DNA from: Deltaproteobacteria bacterium
Lineage (GTDB): Bacteria; Desulfobacterota; Desulfobacteria; Desulfobacterales; JAFDHS01
DNA length: 16,872 bases
Direction: 5' to 3'
NCBI GenBank assembly: GCA_019308655.1
Contig: JAFDHS010000009.1
Span: 1 to 16,872 of the forward strand
Of this stretch, positions 7,809 through 16,500 are shown one piece after another. Positions within the stretch are counted from its first letter, which is position 1. Each line of letters opens with the position of its first letter. Position numbers and translations under genes: made by a program. Under the pieces are notes generated by a model. The model was not told the origin of the DNA. It saw only the letters and a program-made list of their open reading frames with translations, and made no database searches.

Positions 7809-7828
7809 AATGAGTAAGAATGAGTAAG
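7809..7828 (+). repeat. Tandem direct repeat of AATGAGTAAG (two copies)
   Basis: AATGAGTAAG occurs twice back to back at 7809-7818 and 7819-7828, immediately after the right-end-like hairpin and 18 bp before the HU/IHF start codon. The first copy contains the TAA stop of the tnpB relic. It may be a slippage product or mark the junction where the element ended. Confidence 0.6.
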
Positions 7829-7846
7829 AAGAAAGGAACGGGATAG

Positions 7847-8122
7847 ATGAACAAACTAGAGCTTATTTCCGCCTTGAAAACAGAAACGGGCATCTCAAAG
7901 TCAGATGCCGCCAGAGTGGTTCAAATATTTTTCGATTCCATGGCAGATGCCATGGCAAAAGGAGAACGTATCGAAATCAGGGGCCTTTGCAGTTTTTTTG
8001 TAAAGACTTACAAAAGCTATACCGGAAGGAACCCAAAAACAGGGGACAAAGTTATTATAAAGCCCAAAAAGCTCCCTTTTTTCAAATGCGGCAAAGAACT
8101 CAAAGATCGTGTGGATTATTAA
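7847..8122 (+). CDS. HU/IHF-family DNA-bending protein
   Basis: The 91-residue protein has the full bacterial histone-like fold: an N-terminal helical dimerisation part (1-40), then the DNA-binding beta arms with GRNPKTGDKV at 60-69, where P63 is the proline that intercalates and kinks DNA in the minor groove. It ends with the PKKLPFFKCGKELKDRV helix. Length is typical. It would act as a dimer in nucleoid packing, recombination or site-specific bending; the sequence looks nearer to IHF-type than to classic HU, but I cannot assign alpha or beta. AAGGA (7833-7837) is a good Shine-Dalgarno, 9 nt before the ATG. The long leader contains the tnpB relic. It sits 49 bp ahead of holB, so cotranscription is possible. 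C48 and C81 are unremarkable. Confidence 0.93.
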   Translation: MNKLELISALKTETGISKSDAARVVQIFFDSMADAMAKGERIEIRGLCSFFVKTYKSYTGRNPKTGDKVIIKPKKLPFFKCGKELKDRVDY

Positions 8123-8171
8123 AAATATGTGCCCGAACTTAAAGGTTTATCTTTTTTTGATTCCTTAACTT

Positions 8172-9170
8172 ATGTTTGACTCCCTGATTGATCAAGAGCA
8201 ACCCATACGATTTTTAACCGCCATTCTTCAAGGGGGAGCCATCCCCCATGCACTTCTTTTTACAGGTATCGAGGGAATCGGCAAACAAACTTCAGCAATC
8301 GCCTTTGCCATGGCGAGCAACTGCACCGATTCGATAATCGACGATAAGCATAAAAAGAGTTCGGTATCAGGACCATGCCGCAAGTGCAGGTCATGCAAAA
8401 AAATTATATCAGGCAACCATCCTGATATAATTCTTATCAAGCCCTCAGGTTCTTTTATAAAAGTTGATCAAATCCGTAACCTTTGCAGCTCACTTGCAAT
8501 GAAACCTTACGAGGCCCGGTTGCGTGTAATTTTGATCCCCGATGCCCAGGCAATGAATCCTGAAGCGAGTAATGCGCTGCTCAAAGTTCTGGAAGAGCCA
8601 CCGGATCGGACACTTTTTATACTTACCGCCGTACGGTTGTCAGACCTTCTCCCAACAATTGTATCGCGCTGTCAGCACATAAGGTTTAATCCGATCTCCC
8701 CAAAAAATCTTGAAATTTTTCTAGTAGAAAAACAGGGACTTGATTCACATGGGGCAATGATTATTGCCGCTATGGCAAACGGCAGTATTTCCAAGGCATT
8801 ATCAATGAACCGAACAAATTGGATAAAACGGAAAAACTGGATCATAACCGAAGTTGAATCTCTCTCTTCAGGAACAACAGGTTCAATTCTGGCATTTGCA
8901 GAAATGTTATCCCAAAAAAAAGAAACGCTTTCTGACTCGCTTGAAATAATCAACACATGGTTTAGAGATCTTGTCCTGTTTAGATATTATCCGGAAAAAA
9001 TTATTAACAAGGATTTGATCGACCGGATTCAATCCATTTCACAAAAGATTATGATAAGTTCACTTCTTTCAAAAATAAAGGCTGTCGAGTCGGCACAAAA
9101 GGATATTCTGGCAAACACCAATTCAAGACTAACCATAGAGGTGTTGATAATGCGACTTGCAAAGGTTTAA
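8172..9170 (+). CDS. holB: DNA polymerase III, delta prime subunit
   Basis: The 332-residue AAA+ protein is a clamp-loader subunit that helps load the beta sliding clamp onto primed DNA. The N-terminal domain has a Walker-A-like GIEGIGKQT (32-40), a four-cysteine zinc module (C51, C69, C72, C75), a Walker-B-region segment ending near 125, VLEEPP (139-144) and the SRC arginine-finger motif (165-167). The C-terminal third (about 210-332) is helical and diverges, as in other HolB proteins, and should pack in the clamp-loader collar. The start codon has no clear Shine-Dalgarno. It precedes ricT by 3 bp; the holB-ricT-metG order is seen in many bacteria and supports the call. Confidence 0.9.
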   Translation: MFDSLIDQEQPIRFLTAILQGGAIPHALLFTGIEGIGKQTSAIAFAMASNCTDSIIDDKHKKSSVSGPCRKCRSCKKIISGNHPDIILIKPSGSFIKVDQIRNLCSSLAMKPYEARLRVILIPDAQAMNPEASNALLKVLEEPPDRTLFILTAVRLSDLLPTIVSRCQHIRFNPISPKNLEIFLVEKQGLDSHGAMIIAAMANGSISKALSMNRTNWIKRKNWIITEVESLSSGTTGSILAFAEMLSQKKETLSDSLEIINTWFRDLVLFRYYPEKIINKDLIDRIQSISQKIMISSLLSKIKAVESAQKDILANTNSRLTIEVLIMRLAKV

Positions 9171-9173
9171 TAT

Positions 9174-9959
9174 ATGAAAAAAGTAGTGGGGGTAAGATTC
9201 AAGCCGGTCGGCAAAATATATAACTTCAGTTGCAGTGCATTTGTACTTGACGTGGGAGACCATGTGATTGTGGAAACCGAACAGGGGCTTGGGTTAGCTG
9301 TTGTTTCAACTCCCCCTTCATTTTGTGATGAAAAATCTTCAAAAACGCCTTTAAAAAGGGTCTTTAGACTGGCAGATGAGGAAGATTTTCTTCAGAGAAA
9401 AAAAAATATCGAGGCACAAAAAAAAGCCTATGCCTTTTGTCTTAAACACATCAAGGAGCTTGGGCTTAGGATGAATCTCTTTTCCGTTGAAAGTAATTTT
9501 GAAGGAAATAAATTGACCTTTTTTTTTACGGCGGAAGGCCGTATCGACTTCAGACAACTTGTAAAAATTCTGGTGAAGGAATTTCGTATCAGAATAGAGA
9601 TGCGGCAGGTGGGAATCCGAAACCAGGCAAAAATGTGCGGCGGTATAGGAAGGTGCGGACGTGAATTGTGCTGCTCATCTTTTATATCCAAATTTGAACC
9701 TGTTTCCATCCGGATGGCCAAAGAACAAGGCCTCTCTCTAAATCCCACCAAGATCTCCGGCTTGTGCGGCAGACTGATGTGCTGCCTCACCTTTGAAGTT
9801 AAAACATACGGGGGTTTAAAGAAAGAATTTTCAAAAACCGGGCCACATGTAACAGCTTCCGCCGATAAAGGAATAATAACCAGCGGGAAAATAATAAGTA
9901 ACAGTGTAACCGTTCAACCGGATAACGGTTCAAAAACAGATCCCAAATTAACCGAATAG
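9174..9959 (+). CDS. ricT: PSP1-domain regulatory protein RicT (YaaT family)
   Basis: The 261-residue protein is a PSP1-domain protein of the RicT/YaaT family. It starts with VVGVRFKPVGKIYNF and ends in two cysteine clusters: C155, C161, C166 and C167 (KMCGGIGRCGRELCC), then C198, C203 and C204 (GLCGRLMCC). In Bacillus subtilis, RicT works with RicA and RicF, carries Fe-S clusters, and affects RNase Y-dependent mRNA maturation. RicA and RicF are not visible here, so the role in a Gram-negative anaerobe is open. The C-terminal 40 residues are a polar tail. It starts 3 bp after the holB stop with AAAGG (9160-9164) as Shine-Dalgarno, inside the holB end, so translation is likely coupled. Confidence 0.92.
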   Translation: MKKVVGVRFKPVGKIYNFSCSAFVLDVGDHVIVETEQGLGLAVVSTPPSFCDEKSSKTPLKRVFRLADEEDFLQRKKNIEAQKKAYAFCLKHIKELGLRMNLFSVESNFEGNKLTFFFTAEGRIDFRQLVKILVKEFRIRIEMRQVGIRNQAKMCGGIGRCGRELCCSSFISKFEPVSIRMAKEQGLSLNPTKISGLCGRLMCCLTFEVKTYGGLKKEFSKTGPHVTASADKGIITSGKIISNSVTVQPDNGSKTDPKLTE

Positions 9960-10052
9960 CTCCCTTAAAGAACCTGTATATTGAAGTAATAAAAGCAAAT
10001 GATCTGAAAGCACCATCCCCAATTTATGGATGGTAACCAAACAGGAGAAAAA

Positions 10053-11975
10053 ATGCCCATCCCGTTTTTCATAACAACACCGATCTATTATGTGAATGCA
10101 AAACCCCATATAGGACACGCTTATACGACCATTGCAGCAGATGTTACCTCCAGGTTTAATGCCATGCGTAATTATGAAACTTTTTTTCTTACCGGCACGG
10201 ATGAACATGGAGACAAAATAGTAGATGCTGCAAAAAAGGAAGCGTCGACTCCCAAGGTTTATGCAGATAAAATAAGCGGGCTTTTCAGAGATCTATGGTC
10301 TGAACTCAACATCAAATACGATTATTTTATACGTACTACGGATGCAGCCCACATCGCAGTGGTAAAAAAAATATTGCAGGAAATTTATGATTCCGGCGAT
10401 ATTTATTTCAGCGAATACGAAGGCCTCTATTGTTTTGGGTGTGAACGTTTTTACACGGAAAAAGAGCTCGTTGACGGTAAATGTCCGGACCACAAAACCA
10501 AACCTGAACTTCTCAAGGAATCCAACTATTTTTTTAAAATGAGCCGCTATCAGGAGTGGCTTATCAGTCATATAAAAAACAACCCTGATTTTATAACTCC
10601 CAAGCGTTACCGAAACGAAGTCCTTTCATTTCTGAAGGAACCTCTTGAAGACCTGTGCATATCCCGCCCTAAATCACGTCTCGAATGGGGAGTTACCCTT
10701 CCTTTTGATAATAAATACGTTACCTATGTATGGTTTGATGCCCTTGTCAATTATATATCCGCCGGAGGGTATCCCGACGGGGAACCGTTTAAAAAGTTCT
10801 GGCCGTCTATCCGGCATATCGTAGCCAAAGATATCCTGAAACCTCATGGCATTTATTGGCCGATAATGCTGAAGGCCGCAGGCATTGACATATATCAACA
10901 TCTTTATGTTCACGGATTCTGGAATATTGACGAAAGTAAAATGTCTAAAAGCTTAGGCAATGTAGTCGATCCCCTGAGTTTAAAGAATATTTATGGGACC
11001 GATGCCTTGAGATATTTTCTGATGAGGGATATGGTCTTCGGCCTTGATTCCAACTTTTCCGAAGATGCAATGGTAGAGCGCATCAATTCAGATCTGGCCA
11101 ATGATCTTGGAAATTTGTTTTCCCGGGTTCTCACCATGGCCCATAAATATTTCAATGGCATAATTCCCGATGTTGATCCTGATATACAAGAAAAATTACA
11201 GTTTGGTCTTCAGTCAAATGCATTAAGCACTGTTGTTGAATTTGAAAAAGAAATGACGGCATTCGCCTTCCACAAAGGCCTTAGAGCAGTCTGGGAATTT
11301 ATCAGCCGCATGAACAAGTATATTGACGTAACGGAGCCATGGGTTCTTGCCAAAACAAAATCCAGCAAAAAAGAGTTGGAAGCCGTTATTTATAATCTTC
11401 TTGAAGGGCTCAGAATCATATCCGGCCTTATCTATCCCATAATGCCCGAAACAGCTGAAACCATGCAAGAACATCTTGGCCAAAAAGATATCGAACCGGA
11501 TTCGGAAAAGGCATTTTATGATCTTGAACTCCTTAGAACATGGAACAGGATACGCCCCGGTACAAAACTTCCAAAGCGGATTACGCTTTTCCCGCGAATA
11601 GAAACAAAAGAAAAGAAAGAGACGGTTTCAGAATCATTAATACCTGAAATCAAACCTGAGATAAGCATGGACGAATTTGCCAAAGTCGATCTGAGAGTCG
11701 CAACCGTTGTTCATGCGGAAAGCATTCCCAAAGCCCAAAAACTTCTTAAACTGGAAGTCGATCTGGGGGAAAAAAGGCCGATCGTAGCCGGCATTTCTAC
11801 CCATTACACCCCCGAAGAAATGATAGGCAAACAGGTAATCATTGTTGCAAACCTTAAACCTGCCCGCTTAATGGGGGTTTTATCCAAAGGGATGCTTCTG
11901 GCTGCTGTTGACGGTAACGGCTGTACGGTTGCGACTCTTGATAAAAGAGTAGAACCAGGCACCCAGCTTAAATAA
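10053..11975 (+). CDS. metG: Methionyl-tRNA synthetase with C-terminal tRNA-binding domain
   Basis: Class I synthetase charging methionine to tRNA-Met. With the ATG at 10053 it has 640 residues. HIGH lies at 19-22, one zinc knuckle at C127/C130/C144/H147, and KMSKS at 296-300. The anticodon-binding helical domain follows, and a C-terminal OB-fold (about 546-640; FAKVDLRVATVVHAE) of the EMAP II/Arc1p type helps dimerisation and tRNA binding. The start at 10053 is preferred because AGGAG (10043-10047) sits 5 nt upstream; an in-frame ATG at 10026 would add nine residues without a good site. It follows ricT by about 90 bp, with nothing recognisable between. No missing catalytic residues were seen. 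Confidence 0.96.
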   Translation: MPIPFFITTPIYYVNAKPHIGHAYTTIAADVTSRFNAMRNYETFFLTGTDEHGDKIVDAAKKEASTPKVYADKISGLFRDLWSELNIKYDYFIRTTDAAHIAVVKKILQEIYDSGDIYFSEYEGLYCFGCERFYTEKELVDGKCPDHKTKPELLKESNYFFKMSRYQEWLISHIKNNPDFITPKRYRNEVLSFLKEPLEDLCISRPKSRLEWGVTLPFDNKYVTYVWFDALVNYISAGGYPDGEPFKKFWPSIRHIVAKDILKPHGIYWPIMLKAAGIDIYQHLYVHGFWNIDESKMSKSLGNVVDPLSLKNIYGTDALRYFLMRDMVFGLDSNFSEDAMVERINSDLANDLGNLFSRVLTMAHKYFNGIIPDVDPDIQEKLQFGLQSNALSTVVEFEKEMTAFAFHKGLRAVWEFISRMNKYIDVTEPWVLAKTKSSKKELEAVIYNLLEGLRIISGLIYPIMPETAETMQEHLGQKDIEPDSEKAFYDLELLRTWNRIRPGTKLPKRITLFPRIETKEKKETVSESLIPEIKPEISMDEFAKVDLRVATVVHAESIPKAQKLLKLEVDLGEKRPIVAGISTHYTPEEMIGKQVIIVANLKPARLMGVLSKGMLLAAVDGNGCTVATLDKRVEPGTQLK

Positions 11976-12013
11976 CTTAAATATTAAGAATTATAGCCTC
12001 TTAATATCAAATT

Positions 12014-13369
12014 ATGCGAAATATAGCCCCAAAAAATTTTAGAAGCCGTTCAAGACCAAGCTGGAGGAACTATCAATCAAGCCTTCAACGGGATTCTTCG
12101 GTCAAAAGATTAATTAAAGACGCTCTTAAATATTCGGTGGTGCTTTCTCTTTTGCTTGTTGCATTTTACGGAATAATCTGGAGGGTCGGCCCTGCCGACG
12201 GTAAACATACCCGAACCAAAATCAATCTTCTTTCAGCAAAAAAAACTGCCGCAAATCAAGTTTATAAAAAGTTCCTGAACAAAAAGGAAATTCAAACCGC
12301 CATAGACGGCAAAAACTTTATTAACCGAATAGACAAAAGCTTTGATCTGGTTTTAGACGGCCGGTATTGCCGGGTTGAAACCAGTCTTGATATTGGGCTG
12401 CAAAACTTTATATTAAAAAATATGCAGCGTTCCACATCCCGGTACATCGGGATCGTGGCAATGGAACCCTCTACAGGTAAAGTCCTTTTAATGGCGGGTT
12501 TTGATAAAATAAATCCGTCAAGCAATCCATGTATCCAAAGCAAATTCCCTGCAGCAAGTATCTTTAAAATTGTTACCGCATCTGCGGCCATTGAAAAATG
12601 CAATTTTAATTCAAATTCAACACTTACATACAACGGCAACAAATACACATTATACAAATCTCAGCTTAAAAACAGGACAAACAAGTATACGAATAGAATC
12701 ACCCTCAGGGATTCATTTGCACAGTCCGTTAATCCCGTATTCGGGAAAATCGGTTCTCTTTACCTTGGAAAATCTAATCTTTATAAATATGCGACTGCTT
12801 TTGGCTTCAACCGTAACATTGATTTTGAAATTCCACTCTCGCCGAGCCATCTATCCTTATCGGACGAGCCTTATCAATGGGCTGAAATCGCCAGCGGCTT
12901 CAACAGAGAGACGGTAATCTCCCCTCTTCACGGTGCATTACTGGGGAGCACCATACTCAACCGGGGCAAGCTGGTTGAACCGACAATCATTGAAAAAATA
13001 TCTGATGAAACCGGTCACATCCTTTATGAGAGCAGGTTAAAAACCATCAATCATGCTATTGATGACAGGACTTCAAAAGTGGTGAAGAATCTTATGAACG
13101 CCACAATCAGATCCGGCACCTGCAGAAAATATTTCAGAAAATATCGTCAAGACCCTATTCTTTCAAAACTCAACATCGGCGGGAAAACAGGCTCAATATC
13201 CAACAAAGCCCATAACATACGCTATGACTGGTTTGTCGGGTTTGCCGAGGAAATTGTTGTCGGCCATGAAAAATATATAGGCAAAAGAGCAAGTCAATAT
13301 GCACGCATGGCAATCAAAGAATATTTCCGGGATTATTTTGCAAAAAAAAACACGGTTCATAGATCTTGA
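12014..13369 (+). CDS. Penicillin-binding transpeptidase-domain protein
   Basis: The 451-residue protein has a basic cytoplasmic N-terminus (1-38), one transmembrane segment (about 40-57) and a periplasmic transpeptidase domain with all three active-site motifs: SIFK (S182 nucleophile, K185), SVN (238-240) and KTG (391-393). It would cross-link peptidoglycan stems. It lacks a glycosyltransferase domain and is shorter than class B PBPs such as FtsI, having only about 80 residues between membrane and catalytic domain in place of the usual dimerisation module. It may therefore be a specialised enzyme or a D,D-carboxypeptidase-like variant. No Shine-Dalgarno is visible; the ATG was kept because it gives the membrane anchor. 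It lies 38 bp after metG and upstream of the GlmS-like gene. Confidence 0.85.
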   Translation: MRNIAPKNFRSRSRPSWRNYQSSLQRDSSVKRLIKDALKYSVVLSLLLVAFYGIIWRVGPADGKHTRTKINLLSAKKTAANQVYKKFLNKKEIQTAIDGKNFINRIDKSFDLVLDGRYCRVETSLDIGLQNFILKNMQRSTSRYIGIVAMEPSTGKVLLMAGFDKINPSSNPCIQSKFPAASIFKIVTASAAIEKCNFNSNSTLTYNGNKYTLYKSQLKNRTNKYTNRITLRDSFAQSVNPVFGKIGSLYLGKSNLYKYATAFGFNRNIDFEIPLSPSHLSLSDEPYQWAEIASGFNRETVISPLHGALLGSTILNRGKLVEPTIIEKISDETGHILYESRLKTINHAIDDRTSKVVKNLMNATIRSGTCRKYFRKYRQDPILSKLNIGGKTGSISNKAHNIRYDWFVGFAEEIVVGHEKYIGKRASQYARMAIKEYFRDYFAKKNTVHRS

Positions 13370-13562
13370 CTCCTCACGGTGAGATATTCCAAAGGCGATA
13401 ACAAAAACGGGCTTGGTCATAAGATGGGCCACCCAGACAGAGACTCAATTTGCATTGTCTTCAAGGAACTGTAATTACAATGTTTATTTTTTATTCCTGA
13501 GAAGATCAACACAAAGTGGCCGACGTTATGATCAACCCCACAAAAACAAACCAGATTTATCA

Positions 13563-13569
13563 AAGGAGG
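13563..13569 (+). promoter_or_regulatory. Perfect Shine-Dalgarno of the GlmS-like gene
   Basis: AAGGAGG lies 6 nt upstream of the ATG at 13576, the best ribosome-binding site on the plus strand in this window. It fixes the start of the frame-1 segment and argues that the 52 residues before the internal CCG motif are translated. The rest of 13370-13562 holds only a palindrome CTCACGGTGAG (13373-13383) and a weak promoter-like pair (TTGCAT 13450-13455, TAATTA 13472-13477). Confidence 0.8.
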
Positions 13570-13575
13570 TAAAAA

Positions 13576-16500
13576 ATGGGATGCAAAAAAATTTTAAAAA
13601 TCAGCAGTCTTTTCAAACGCCTCTATAGCCAATCCCTTTCCTGTCTTTTTGCAGACGTTTACCTGTGCAGATCCCTGTCAAGCGTAGGGGAAAATTCCAT
13701 TGTTTTTTTCCCGTGCAGCCATACCACTCTTTGCTGCGGCCTTGCCGGGCTTGTCTCTTTTAAAAAGAAACATAATACGGACAAGCATGTCAGCTTGCAA
13801 CCGTTAAAACATAAAACAGGCAATCAAGACAATCGAATCTCACGGTTTTATTTTTTGTAAAGATAATGATCTTGAAGATCATTATCTGGGCGGGAATCAA
13901 TTTATCGATTCCCTTAAAAAAACGACCCAGACCTTAAAAAGCGACAATTTTTTTGTTGATTTTTTTACAAACCAGGAGATTTGCAATGAACTTGAAAATC
14001 TCTCTTCACACCTTTTACGTATTATAGATACGGAAAACAAATTCCTCTCTGATCACATGGGCCATCTCAACTCCACTGAAGCGGATAGCATCTCCCAACG
14101 ATTTGAAAGCCTTAAGGATATTGCCTGGTGCCTTTCTTCGGAAATTTCAGCCAACATACCCAAAGTAAAAAACCTGATAAGCCCTGAAAGACAAAATCCC
14201 TCTGGTAACAATCCCCTGCCCTCTCCTTCTACCATAAAACTCTTCAAACAAATCAACGCGGTTCTTAACAGTATTGACCGGCTTGAGGTAAGGGGACGCG
14301 ATTCGGCAGGAATCTCATTATTATTTGGTCTTGCCGGGAGTGAATTTAAAAAATTCAAAGAGAATCTTGAGCATGCCAACCTTTTGTACCTGCTCAACCA
14401 GCGATCAGAAAGCGATGTGCTGCGTAACAACAGCATCAGTATTCATGAACCGGGAAACGAAACAGACAACCATGCGTCCATTGCAATTACCTACAAGGTC
14501 GCCGCTGAAATAGGCAGCCTTGGCGAGAATATAGATTATTTGCGCAAACAGATCCAAAACGACCCGATTCTTCAAATTCTGATTGAATTTCCGGTTAAAT
14601 TCAATACATTTTCCGCACATACCCGATGGGCGTCAGTAGGACCTATTAATGAAGCCAACTGCCATCCCGTAGATAATAAAACCCTTGGAGACCCATCACA
14701 AAACGGCATAATCCATGTCTGCCTCAACGGTGATATTGATAATTATCTTGAGCTAAAAAAAGAATATGAAAAAAATGAAGGCCTGATACACAAAGATATA
14801 AGTAACGATACCAAAATTATTCCGCTTCAGATCGAAAAATATATTAAAAAAGGCTTTGAAGTAGAAGAGGCCTTCCGATCGGCAGTCAATGATTTCAAGG
14901 GTTCTCACGCCATATCGATGCATACCGATCTTGCACCGGGTAAACTTTTTATAGCCCAGAAAGGAAGCGGCCAGGCCGTATTTGTAGGTATAGCCGATGA
15001 TCACTATATGCCGGCCTCGGAAGTCTACGGATTTATTGAACAGACGCCCTTTTTCATCAAGATGGACGGTGAAAAAATAGTTGCGGGTAAAAACGGCAGC
15101 ACCCAGGGGCAAATTTTTATATTGGACCAGTTCTCTGCCGGAGGAGTGGACGGCATAAAAGCTCTGTTTTACGACGGAACCCCTCTTAAACTCGGAAAAG
15201 CCGATATAAAACAGACCCATATTACATCCAGAGACATAGACCGCCAAAAATTTCCCCACTATTTTTTAAAAGAAATTTCAGAAGCTCCGGTTTCGGTTGA
15301 AAAAACACTTGAGAACCGCTGGAAAATTAATGAAGAGAATAATCAACACTATGCAATCACACTGAATGAAAAAGTTGTCCCGAAATCCGTTCAAAACGCC
15401 TTGACCGACAATCGGATAAGACGCATCTTTTTTGTGGGACAGGGAACCGCCGGTGTCGCCGCTCTGGTATGTGCGGATATTCTTAATCATTACATGAATG
15501 ATCCCTCACTTACTGCAAGCGCACTTAAATCATCGGAACTGAGCGGATTTAAACTAAACGATAATGATGATCCGGAAAGTATGGCGGACACCCTTGTTAT
15601 TGCCATAAGCCAGTCGGGAACCACGACGGATACCAATCGCACCGTGGATATGGTTAAGGAACGAGGTGCCCATACGCTTGCTATTGTCAACAGAAGAGAT
15701 TCGGATATCACATTCAAGGTAGACGGCGTCCTCTACACAAGCAGTGGCCGGGATATCGAGATGTCTGTCGCTTCAACAAAGGCGTTTTATTCCCAGATCG
15801 TTGCAGGAGCTCTTCTGGGACTTTACATTTCACGTATTAAAAAGTGTCAAAATGATACTTTTGTAACAGAAGAGATCAAGCAACTGCTTGGCCTCCCATC
15901 AAAGATGAAAAAGGTACTTGACCTGAGCAAACAGATTGAGAAATCGGCCCAAAAGCTTGCCCCAAGCAAAATATACTGGGCAACGGTGGGAAGTGGTCCC
16001 AACAAGGCTTCAGCCGATGAAATCAGAATCAAACTCAGCGAACTTTGCTATAAAACAATTTCATCCGATTTTGTTGAGGATAAAAAACACATTGATCTTT
16101 CATCCGAACCGCTTATCGTTATCTGTGCCGCAGGAACACGAAACAGCGTGCTCGGAGATATCATAAAAGATACCGCCATCTTCAAAGCACACAAAGCCTC
16201 CCCGGTTGTAATAGCCGACGACGGCGAAAGAAGATTTGATCTTTATGCAGAAGATGTTTTTCACGTTCCGGTTGTCCCTGAACACCTTGCACCGGTTATG
16301 AATACGCTGGCGGGTCATCTCTGGGGATATTATGCTGCCCTTGCCATTAATGAAGGCTCAAGATTCTTGTATCTGTTCCGTGAAGATGTCCAAAGTGCAA
16401 TAGATGAATATGCAACAAAAGGGCTGGATGTCTACGAAGTGATCCTTGAAAATTCTTTCAGAGAAAAAATTGCTCTTTTTTACAATGAATTCAGAAAAAA

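Larger units (their letters stand above)
7674..7817 (+). pseudogene. tnpB: Remnant of IS200/IS605-type tnpB (C-terminal end only)
   Basis: An open frame ending at TAA 7815-7817 reads LAVGSTVTACGEAVRPKQL, then WAASVKQEFLIIPANE. The ACG..VRP...KQE pattern is what I know from the extreme C-termini of TnpB/OrfB proteins of IS200/IS605 and IS1341 elements. Upstream the frame hits a TGA at 7671-7673, with no RuvC domain, zinc finger or start codon, so only about the last 40 codons of a roughly 400-codon gene survive. No tnpA is present. The relic lies 29 bp before the HU/IHF gene and replaces what would normally be a short spacer. A non-coding explanation is possible, but the sustained match to the tail pattern makes chance unlikely. 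Identification is from memory of the family, not from a search. Confidence 0.65.

Noticed and set aside
13373..13383. Palindrome CTCACGGTGAG just after the PBP stop codon
   Set aside because: The arms leave a 1-nt centre, so it cannot form a normal terminator hairpin, and there is no T-run; a single 11-bp palindrome is not enough to call an operator.
13413..13628. 71-codon plus-strand ORF between the PBP and GlmS-like genes
   Set aside because: No Shine-Dalgarno, low-complexity polar composition, and it runs out of frame over the start of the GlmS-like gene with its perfect Shine-Dalgarno.
14753..15259. Minus-strand ORF of 168 codons
   Set aside because: It is antisense to the amidotransferase part of the GlmS-like gene, whose plus-strand frame contains conserved motifs; the minus-strand product has no recognisable features.
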